Source: Aradus depressus (lineage: Eukaryota; Arthropoda; Insecta; Hemiptera; Aradidae). Taken from it: a DNA stretch of 64,000 nt. The stretch covers positions 18,664,562 through 18,728,561 of the forward strand of contig OY759217.1 in NCBI GenBank assembly GCA_963662175.1, given 5' to 3'. The translations under genes and the position numbers were made by a program. Each line of letters starts with the position of its first letter. The first letter of the stretch is position 1. A model generated the notes under the pieces. It searched no databases. It was not told where the DNA came from and saw only the letters and a list, made by a program, of their open reading frames with translations. This document shows, in pieces, positions 37,320-47,600 of this stretch.

Positions 37320-40300
37320 TTAAATGAGAATATGAGTATACCTCTCAAGGAGTCGCCTTTTGAGATCAGGTGGGTAGGTGACATAGATGTAGTGTTCGTT
37401 CTGACTGAGGTCGTCAGCTACCGGATAGTACTCCTCAGAATAGTGAGAGTGACGTCCGGGTGAGGAACTCGCAGTCACACTAGAACTGGCAATACTAATA
37501 TCATCAGAGCTGCAAAATACAATTTTTATAATTGGATAATTTATTACACATTAAGTAGAAAGAAATAAACAAATTGGAGCAACGAAAAACTAAGCTTCAT
37601 CAACTATTTCATTCTAACCATTGGATATTATCACAATCCAATATTACTTTCTGAGGAAAAAAAATATATTTTAAAGGATTTGCTATCCGCCAGCAAGACG
37701 CCTGTTTTTACTTCCCCAGCTAGACGAAGTATAAAGGAAGTTATGTAATCAGTCTGAAGTTCCATGGCGAAATTCATGTTTTCCGACATTCAGATTTCAA
37801 AAATGAAAAAAGAAAAATGTCTGTCTGTCTGTGAACATGATAAATCCCGACAGTATGTTGTTGGCTCTACCCAAAACTTCAATAAATGTCGATGTAAAAA
37901 ATGCATCAACGTGAAATTTTATATTTAAATTCAAAATCAAATAAGGAACACACCTATCAATTTCCCGTAAAATCGGAACGGTAGTAGGGGATCAGACTTA
38001 GGTTAGGCAAGACGGCGCTGTGATTAAATATGAGGACAGGCCCGTGCAAAGGCATTCATATTTAGGAATAGATAATTAAAATACACAATTTCTCTGTCAA
38101 ACTTCACTATATATTCTCAAATACTCAACTAGTTTCGCCGTGTTAAGAAGGCATTATCAAGTTTCACTTATAAACCTTTATAAATGACTCTTGATAATGC
38201 CTTAACACGGCGAAACTAGTTGAGTATTTGAGAACATATAGTGAAGTTTGACAAAGAAATTGTGTATTTTAATTATCTATTCCTAGAATGGAGCTTCACA
38301 AAGTAAATCTGGAAACCATAAATTATTTGCATTCATATTTTTTACATTACCCGAAGAAACGCAATGATACTTAATCTGAAGAGGAATCTTAGAATAGGGC
38401 TGTTAACCGGTTAACTTCGAATGGAAAAAGATGACAGGACATTTAGAGTGAGCCAAGATGAAGAAGAGACAGTGAATGGACCAACTTCTCTCTTTAGACT
38501 ATGTTAGACAGAAGCAAAACTATGTGATAATTAGCCGAACAAGCAGAAGCACGGATCTATTTAATGAACTCTGAACAATGGGGGAACAACAGAAGGCCCA
38601 GAGGGCGCCGGTAGCTCAGTGGTATGCGTGCTTGACTTCTGAGCTCAAGGTCGTGGGTTCGTAGCCCGACCGAGGCCCTTAGTTTATTTTATCTGGGAGG
38701 TAAAATAAACTTGAGCACGCCGTCTTCGGATGGGACGTTAAGCGATGGTCCCGAGCCTGTACGATGTCAGGTACTCGTTAAAGACCCCTACCCTAAATGA
38801 ATAAAAAATTTAGGGTAGGCAAAATTTAGGACTACCACAGTAGAGTCGGGCTCATGTCCACCAGAGTGACGAAAGAGCGCTCTGGTAGTAGGCGATATGA
38901 CCTCGTAGTTAAAGCCCGGGCATGAGTCATAAAACCTAACCTAACAGAAGGCCCAGACCCTTGTGTAACATCTAACGAGATACAGCTAAGCTAAATCTTG
39001 ATATGTATTTATACTATGTCTAACATGATAATATTATCTGAATTACACAAATACAATGATAATACTTACTCGAAGAGAACCCAAATAATATAGTAACAAA
39101 GACAAATAAATAAAGAAAGTGCCATAAGAAGAACAAAGACAAGGCCCCAAGGGAAAGGCCTCAGCTCAATTGGAGAGTCTTCCCAGTAACGGTCGCAGGT
39201 CAGGTACCAGCAGATGGCGTTGTTCAGCTCTTCTGCAAACGGATATAATGAAAAAATAATGAAAAATAATGTCAGGAACATAAAGAATCAATGTTATTAC
39301 AAATACAATTACACACCTTCTATATCTTTGAAATCCTGGGTTGATAAATTTACAAGAAGTCCGGCTATACAATCTCTCACCAAGATCTAAAAGATAAAAC
39401 AACTTACTTAACACTAATTTCAGACTTAATGTTGAAGGATAAGTGATAAGTTGTATCTTCATTACATAAGCTTCGTTTTAAGGCAAATGTTATGGCATGG
39501 AATAGGGCTTTATATGTATCGGATAAGGATGCAAGGGTACTAGGCCAGAAAACATTTGTTATGGTGTCCAAAATGACATTAATTATCATCTTTCGGATGT
39601 GGGAACGGATGAGGGGCTATTTGCTTGAATTTCTCTAGGAGAAATAAAAAATTCCGCGAATTATATCTGCGTTTTTTCATGCTGAAAAATTTAAAATGAT
39701 TTCCTTGTGAGACAGCTTCAGTCAGTTTGTTTCTGTGTTATACAATAATAATAATATTTCTTTCCGTTAAACAATAACATGGCAAAAGGATACGTCAAAG
39801 GAATGTATACATTAAGATAGCTTATAAAACAGATACATAAACAGTTACAGTCTGCACACGTTACAATATCACAGTAATAACAATAGTATTAAAAAATAAA
39901 ATGAAATGAATAAATAAGTAGTAGAGAGTACACAAATAATAATATTACTAAATACAGTAGAATTGGTTAGTAGAACTAGTTAAATTACTTTTTTCCTTCT
40001 TTATGGTTGCAGTATAAGTGACTTAGAAAAATAATTAAAACAAACCTATTTTGTCTTTAAATTTAATTTACTGAACTACGTTCTGACACACGAGATCAAA
40101 TTAATGAACTAACAAAATAAGGCAGGACAGGAATAGATGCGCTCGGTTTTAAGCCATGCTCGACTAGCCTAGGTAATAAAATTGAGGAGTTTCAGATGTG
40201 TGTCATGGTCTAGCCTACACAATCGATTAAAGGAATTGAATATATAATTTCTAGTCTACCTTTATCAGTAAAAGGAATTATTTAAATAGAACATTGTTAG

Positions 40301-43300
40301 CCTTCGACTAAAGGAGGTTTATATGCACAGCCTGATAGCTTATTTGAGATAAGAGATCATTTATAGAAACCTACCTCGCATCTAGTTTTCAATTTCTGGA
40401 GTACTTCTGTTTTACAGTTGGCTTTGAGCCGCTGAAGCTCACTCATCCTGTGCTTGGGAGGGACTGAGGAGTCCACGAGACTGTCGCACACGTCTGAACT
40501 ATTGTTTACATCCCCTTCCGAGAGGGGCGCATCAGATCTAGCACAGCTTCCTCCCCCATTTGTTGAGCTGAACATGAAATCCACAGTAAACAAATCGCAT
40601 CGACTGATATGTTATCTTAACCAAAGAATATAGTAGAAAAACAATGCACCTACTCGAAATTGGACCATGCGATCATAGGAATAAATCACTATGAAACTGA
40701 AATAGACCAGGAATCTTACGACATTTCTGGGCAAAATAAAGCAACACATGATATACAGCAGAATGTTGCTATAGGTGCCCATAGGCGGCAATAAAAAAAA
40801 AAAAAAAAAAGCCAAATTATAGGATGTTAAGAATTTAATTTCTAGCAAAAAAGTTTCATTGACTTTTCAATTTTATTTTATCCATTATTTCTATGGTTTA
40901 ACATAAAAACTACCAATAATAAAAAAAATAGTTTATAAAATACGATTCGCGATACAATTCAAACATTAGTTTGAAATATTTTCTATGGTCATTTATTTTA
41001 CATTCTTCGAGGATGAACTTGAAAGAAATAAAACTTGTTTATTTATGGTATTGTCTAATTTCACTAACTATATTTACATGGGAGTACTTTTGGTATTTCT
41101 ACCATCCTCAGCCAAAAGCAGAAGAGATAAGACTAAGTTAATATTACAGAATGTCAGCCTCTCGAGGAACCCCTCACCCTCCCTCCTGGTGTTCCCCATG
41201 ACGTCAGACATTCCTAACTAAGCTAAATTGTCAAGCTGTGAGATATTTTATAACAAGGCGGTCCCCATATTTCAAATGCAATAATGTCAGTTTTCATTCT
41301 TCGAGGAGCTATAACTAAAATTTCAGGTACAATAATTTTTGTGTTAGAGCGATCATAATTTTCCAGTATATACCCAGCATCGTAAAAATATTCAGGGGAC
41401 CTTGAAACGTTAAAATCCGTTGAAAACACATTCTCGGATTTTCGCACGAATACAATACTTTTTAAATGGTAGTATGGTTTTGAAAAGGATCTAATGGTGG
41501 AGCACACTCACCTTGATTGTGGAGGTCGAAAAGCAGGCGGTGAGACTCTGGCCAGCTCTCTAGGTCCTGTCGGGGTGAGGGCAGTATGGTAGGAAGTAGC
41601 TTCTCGCCAGATCTCTATATCCGTGTTCACCTGAGGTCCGTCTCCTGGCTCGCTCATTATCTGCTTCCGAAGGATATCACAGCGCATTATGTCACAATAA
41701 TCAGCCAGACAAACTGCATCTTCCGCCTTAACAAGAAAAAATCACTTCAATTTATTTCTCTTTATGAAATTATTATTTTATTTATTTACTACAATTTTTC
41801 CTATTTTTTTAGTTCCCCAGCAATACGAAGTACAGGGTAAGTTATGTAATCTACCAAAAATTCGATGCGGAATTTTCAACGGAATTTCATGTTTTCCGCC
41901 CTCCAGATTCTAACTATGAAAAAAGAAAATTCTGTCTGTCTGCCTATGAACACGATAACTCCCGATAGAATGAATTTATCGACATGAAATTTTATATTTG
42001 AAGTAAAAATCCAATGAGGAAATAACCTGTCAAATTTCAATCAAAGGGAAGGGGGGGGGGGGGGGGGGGGTGTAAGGGGAGGCGGCTCAGTTCAAAAACC
42101 CTATAATGAATTTATTGACACAAACTTTTTTTTAGTATGAGGATTTAGGAGTCCCCTTTTAAGTCAACTATTCAATATCAGCACAAACGGTAGACTGGTC
42201 TGGGACCACCGAAGACGATGATTTATGTACCATTTTTAGTCGATGAATGCTTCGAAACTATGAAAAGGCAAGGATCAACAACGGAACAAATGAAGCCACC
42301 CATGGAGCAAATGAGGGCGTGGAATCCTCAGCCTATGGGGGGGATTTTAAAGATATGCCGCTAAGAGGATATCTTCAGGATTGACTTTTTTTAACGGTTT
42401 CTTGACTATCTCGATTAATATTTAATAAAAAAAAAAAAATAAATAATAATAACACAGGAGAGTAAGCAAAGTCAATAAAATAAATATTATTCGATTCATT
42501 CTCTTATTCGTTATTAATATTCATATTTATTGTTTATTTAAATATCATAAAAACTATGAGATGCTATTTGATAAAATTTCTTTCGGATCATATTGATGTT
42601 GATACGCTTCGATTGGCACCAGAGTGGTATCGGTTTCATTTTTTATTCGCCAGATTTCATGCAGGAAAAATTGACCACGTACGTACGTACACACACATAC
42701 TTCTTCTCAAAAATAGTGTAAAGTATTTTCTATTTAATCATTAGGTCAAAAATTAATTGAAGCCTATAAGCGAATAACGGTATACGTTACACATTTAGCA
42801 GCAATTATCCTAAAGATCTACCGAATACATAAGCTACCTCCAATTCTTAAGAAATCTCTCCGTTATTTTTTAAGGAGTCCATGTCAAGGGAATTTCTTCT
42901 TAATGTTTCTTCTCCAACATATGTTCCATAAAAAGAAGACTCTGATTGACAGAAGGAAAAGTTAATCTAAAGAACACATGTATTATAGATACTGATATGA
43001 TGGGAGTGTTTTCCGAAACTTTTGTAATTGCTATTTTTTGAGAAGGCAAAAGCTAAATGGGAGAACTGATGCTGTAATAATCTATTGTATATGAATTAAG
43101 AATCTCCTTATACACCAAAAAAAAAAGTTGTCTGTATATGTGCACATATTTGAACGTTAAGCCCAACAGACGATATAGGACTTACCATATTAACAAAATT
43201 TTTATGTCTGTTATCGAAATGCATATCTAAATATGCTTCTGAATAAAATGATTTTCCACAAAAGCCACAAGTCCACTGAGACGGCCTGTGTTGCTGCTTT

Positions 43301-44104
43301 GCAGACTGCTGAGGCCAAAAAATATCTCGACTTGGATGAAAAGGGCACTCTATTGGTATTTTCATTTGATATTTTTCTAAGACAGGAATCCATTTCTGAA
43401 ACCAAACACAACCATATGTAAAAAGTAACAAAATGTTGATATTAAAGGAAAAAAAGAAAATAACAAAAAATACCTTTTGAATGATCCTTCTAACAACAGT
43501 AGCACTGTCTCTTGGACAAGATATTTTGAAGATTGTCGGCCCAGGCCAAGGAATAAAGGAAAGCACGAACAGTGCGAGCACCTTAAGAGGAAAGAATTTG
43601 ATAATATTTTTTGACAAACGTAAAAACCATTATGTAAAAACCTACTGATATTATTAAGAACGGACATGATAGTTATGATAATTAAATAATAACTAAAAAA
43701 AAAAAAAATTAAAACACTTAATATACTGTTATAGTTCCAACTTCTACAAGTAGGTCTAGAAACTATTATATGATAACACGACGTATAAGTCATGTTCCAT
43801 ATAAATGTTAAAAGTGGAATATGACCTATACACTGCTTTCTCATTTCTCGAAATTCCAAAAGATATCTGGAGAAAACATGAACTAATAGGTGTGAATTTC
43901 TTTTTTTTTATTTCACTTTCTGTAGTTTTATATCTATTGAATTGAACATTTTTTTCTCAATTTTTTAAGCTATTCTAAATTATTAATGGTCTTAATACAA
44001 ACAAAAACAGCAAACAAGCACTTGTGTTTAATTATAACAAAAAAATGCCTAAACACAAATCACTGAATGATTCATACCTCCAAATTAAAATAATGAGTCC
44101 TCAT
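37320..44104 (-). CDS. Single-pass membrane protein with signal peptide and one C2H2 zinc finger
   Basis: I do not recognise this gene by name. Exons on the minus strand: 44104-44078, 43581-43474, 43395-43186, 41726-41512, 40567-40375, 39386-39317, 39232-39070, 37509-37342, reading on to a stop at 37320 if no further exon exists (391 residues). Phases are consistent. The first 24 residues (Met, then a VLALFVLSFIPW core) look like a signal peptide. A C2H2 finger follows at Cys88, Cys91, His104, His109 (spacing 2-12-4, WTCGFCGKSFYSEAYLDMHF). Cys-containing residues 116-185 include ADYCDIMRCD. A polar linker leads to one transmembrane helix at about 305-328, then an acidic, Ser/Tyr-rich tail. 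By topology the finger would be lumenal or extracellular. The exon 8 donor (AG|GTATAC) is plausible, so one more 3' exon cannot be excluded. Confidence 0.75.
37707..38010 (+). repeat. Repeat family B, 5' half
   Basis: Starts TACTTCCCCAGCTAGACGAA and includes TTATGTAATCAGTCTGAAGT, TTCATGTTTTCCGACATTCA and a (TGTC)n patch before AACATGATAAATCCCGA. In intron 7 of the zinc-finger gene. Confidence 0.75.
38063..38285. mobile_element. Near-perfect palindromic MITE
   Basis: Arms of about 90-100 bp read TAGGAATAGATAATTAAAAT, AATACTCAACTAGTTTCGCC, GTGTTAAG and then their inverse, separated by about 35 bp. Only a few mismatches are visible. A 12-bp direct repeat, GCATTCATATTT, occurs at 38052-38063 and again at 38329-38340; it could be a target duplication if the element extends to 38328. 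Confidence 0.85.
38603..38942 (+). repeat. SINE family A, full-length reference copy with 15-bp target duplication
   Basis: A tRNA-derived SINE of 340 bp. The head has a Pol III A box (TAGCTCAGTGG, about 38611) and B box (GGGTTCGTAGCCC, about 38657). The body has GATGTCAGGTACTCGTTAAA, TTAGGGTAGGCAAAATTTAG, GTAGAGTCGGGCTCATGTCC and AGCGCTCTGGTAGTAGGCGA. The tail is AAAGCCCGGGCATGAGTCAT and then AAAACCTAACCT. AACAGAAGGCCCAGA is duplicated exactly at 38588-38602 and 38943-38957, which defines the insertion and suggests it is recent. It sits in intron 7 of the zinc-finger gene. Confidence 0.95.
41812..42215 (+). repeat. Repeat family B copy with 20-G tract
   Basis: TTCCCCAGCAATACGAAGTA, TTATGTAATCTACCAAAAAT, CGGAATTTCATGTTTTCCGC and AACACGATAACTCCCGATAG match the family in order. 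It contains 20 consecutive Gs (42051-42070) where the 55278 copy has 12. Intron 3 of the zinc-finger gene. Confidence 0.8.
42880..43080 (+). repeat. Copy of repeat family C (one arm)
   Basis: Matches the right arm of the hairpin element at 63160-63530: AAGACTCTGATTGACAGAAG, TCTAAAGAACACATG, GATGGGAGTGTTTTCC, TAAATGGGAGAACTGATGCT. Intron 3 of the zinc-finger gene. Confidence 0.7.
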
Positions 44105-44636
44105 TCATATTTTTTTAAATTACTAAATTCAGATGAAAACTTCAAAACAAATCCTTATCATTGACAGACATCACCAATCAAATGCCGATTTGAAATAATT
44201 TCCACTGCCATGAAAAGCTGAAAAATGTTTAAAGTTTTCAATATCCTAGATTTAAATGAAAAAGTTTTTTTTTTCTTTATTGGAATTTTGTTATAGTTTA
44301 GTTCACTTCAATGATTCATTTACATTGTTATCTAACTATGTAAGGAGACTATGATTTTAATGGCAATGGACCTGTTGTAACAGATGTTTTCTGGTGATAG
44401 CGAGGGGTTTGTTTTGAATAGCCTAATCATGGAAAGATTAGTATACATTTTTTGATTTAAGGCTTTTATAATGCTGTACTATCCGTATGTCTAAATTTAA
44501 TTTTAATGAAACTGCATGGTTGTTGCATGACATGGTTTTTTTTACATGAATTTTGATACTTTTCTCTGGGTTAGAAGAGTGTCAGGAAGGATTGTTTTTA
44601 TAAAATGTAATTAGCAGTTTTATAAGTAAGTAAGCG
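44105..44636. promoter_or_regulatory. Putative bidirectional promoter between the zinc-finger gene and CYLD
   Basis: 532 bp separate the two divergent start codons. Both 5' UTRs and both core promoters must fit here unless upstream non-coding exons exist. No TATA box at a clear position and no transposon copy is visible. The T-rich tract near 44260-44280 is the only notable composition feature. Confidence 0.55.
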
Positions 44637-47600
44637 ATGATGACGGCTAAGAGAAAAACGAAAAAACAAAGCTTGTCTAATAATTATTGTATCGTTGCTT
44701 TTAATGTCGTTGCCGAAAGTTACTTTGAGAATTTGTCGAAATCACGATTGACATTGTTCATAGGTACCTTGGTTAATATTAATATTTCTTTAAATGAACA
44801 ATTAGTTGCTATCAAAATAGTTGATTTGGAAAAGCAATATAATGTGTCAGAGGAGGAGCTCTGGTTATGCACCCGGGATGCGTTGCTTCATGTCGATAAA
44901 AGCGTTTGGCCTCTCTTATCCGCTGTTCCTTCCCCTGTTGAACGAGTGTTTCTTTTACGTGAGAACGATTTATTGGATGAGCTTCTGAAAATTGAAGTAG
45001 GTACTTTAGTAAATGTTAGGAACAGTGATTTTGATAATGAATATTCCACAGCAGTTGTTAAATATAAAGGTCCGATTCTTAAAAAAGGTCCTGGAATATA
45101 TTTTGGAGTGGAAATTCTGGTACGATTTATTTTTTTTTCTTAATGTTTGCATATAAATATTTGATTTCATTGTTATTAAATTTTCGAATGAAAAAAAAAT
45201 GGAAAACATATAATTTTTGTTTCTTCTGATGTTTTAGGATGGAAACTGTGGAGAGAACGATGGGTGCTTTGGAAATCAAAGATTTTTTAGTTGTCCTCCT
45301 GGAACGGGCAAATGTGTGGCAATAAACCAGCTGTATCCCGCTCATTCCTATGCTCACCAAAGTTCATACCAGTCCGTCCAGGTTCAAAATAAACGGGAGA
45401 AAATGCAGAAGCCCTCTTATTCTCTAACATCAAATATTCACGATTATGGAGGTAAGTTTAGAGATTACCAAATTACTGCCATGTATGGGACGATTCGAAC
45501 ATTTACGGAATTTTGGCACACTTTTCGTCCTGTTATTAAACTAAAGGGGAACGAAGATACAACAAACTAAAGAAACATGAATAGTTAACTTTCGGTAAAA
45601 CATAATACAAATTTATACGAAGAACATTCATACAATTCTCAGAGTTTAATATGTTTAGAAGCTGTCCATACATAATATAATTTTCGGAATTAAGTACCTA
45701 TGTGTTATAATAATAAGCTACTAAATACTTCACTCCCATATTTGAGGGGCCAGGAGAATGACGTTTTAAACTAAATGATTCAAACAGATAACTGTAACAA
45801 TTCATCGAAAAATGTATATCCGGTTTAAAACACTTCCAAACTAGGGCAAAGAACTATTAGTTTTTTTATTTTGAAATCATTTAGCTTGTCTTCACATTCA
45901 CAGAGGAAAGATTTTGAAAAAAATACTGCACACAAACTGCAACTTCTAGGACCAATGTTTCTTAATGACTAGGATGCATTTAGGCTTATCATTGAACTGA
46001 GGGCTCCCTAAAGACCAAGCTCGATTTTTCCTATCGCTTTCTGTAAAGGTTTGATAGCAATTTTAAGAAATTGAGGGAAATAAAAGCAATGTAGTGGGAG
46101 TTGCACTTAAGTGATTGTAATTACGTAGAACATCCAGTAAATTAATTGTCTTAATTTTGTATTTACTAAAGTAATTTAAACCGTATTATTCTTGTTGAAA
46201 AAAACATTTAAATGGATGTAATATATATGTATAACAAATTTACGGCGGTCATTGGGACAAACAGGGCAATGAAAAAAGTGATATATAAATATATACTCAT
46301 GGTTTAATTAAGGTAAAAACATTGTATTAATCTCACGATATATGTATTTAAAAAACAAATTCTACAACACAGACCAGTTTTGTGAATAGTCACCAGGACA
46401 GAAAATTGTCTGAATTCTTAAATGACCCATGAATGAATTTACTTGCATTAAAGAATAAAGTCAATGCCACCTGCGGTAATCCTAGATTAAATTCGCAGTA
46501 ATCCTAGATTAAATCTGAGAGGAACTTTAGAGACTTTTTTTTCATCGGCAACCAATTTCGATCGGTGTTTTTTATTACGTCGAATATAGTACGCGTTTTA
46601 TCATTCTTGTCTGATTTCCGATAAAAGGAAATATAGCCGAAATTAATTAGGAGTACAAATGTACAAAAAATATTGAATATATCTCAATATCTAATCACTT
46701 TTCCCCTCATTTGTGTAAAAAAAACTGTCGCTAATGTGTTAAAGAACATAAACGCATATTACGCGATCTTGCGCAAGATGTGGTGCAATATATCAGCGGT
46801 TTGATCACTTCATTAAAGAAACGTATGATTTTACTTAGTTATAAATATGTTTAATATATTCTGATAAAACATGTAGGTATTTGTGATTGTGAGAGAGGCC
46901 TGCTGAAGATTGGAGATCGAGTTGTATGGCTGTCCGACGAAGGACCAGTGGCTGGAGTTGTACGGCGGTTAGCCTGCTCTGACAACAGTCTTAAAGTTAG
47001 TGTGCAATTTGTAAGTATCAAACTACTTTTTGTTTCAAATCAAACAGTTTTTCCTTGTTTTGCTCTAGTTCAAATGGGGGCTCTATTTCTTTCTCTCATA
47101 CTAGATTTGTTTGAAGAAGCAAAACATGCAGCAAACACTTTAAAAACATTAACAATTCTAATTAAATGATGATTAATGAAATAAATGACCCAACAGAGGA
47201 ACAACTAGGTTGACAATTCATAAAATAGGGACAGGATCGTTGTTTAATTAGAAAGGTCTCAGTGTGTCCTCGAGTGAATATCAATATTTCAGAGCTAATC
47301 AAATTTGTTTTTAGTGGCCAGAAAAAGAAACAGTAACACGAAAATCCGGTTTCTAATCAATTATTCGAATACTACAGCGTTGTGCGTTTTTCTTTATTCT
47401 AATTGTAAATGTTTTGTTCCGTAGGATGAACCAGTAAGGTCAGATGAAGGAGCTGGAGAGTGTACTCGGACAGCCGTGTTACCGGCTTTAGAGCTTGTCA
47501 AGGCTAGTGACTTCTTCGGAGCCTCCGGTAGTGGTATTTATTATTTATTTTATTTTATTTGCAATCTATATACATAATAAGCAAATATGTGGTAAAAAAA

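Noticed and set aside
36735..37320. Additional 3' exon of the zinc-finger gene
   Set aside because: The exon 8 donor is plausible, but I found no acceptor followed by convincing coding sequence or a poly(A) signal in this stretch. Read-through gives a stop after seven residues, so it was left open.
43377..43859. 160-codon minus-strand ORF overlapping zinc-finger gene exons
   Set aside because: It runs through two introns in a different frame from the exons. It is hydrophobic because of the T-rich introns.
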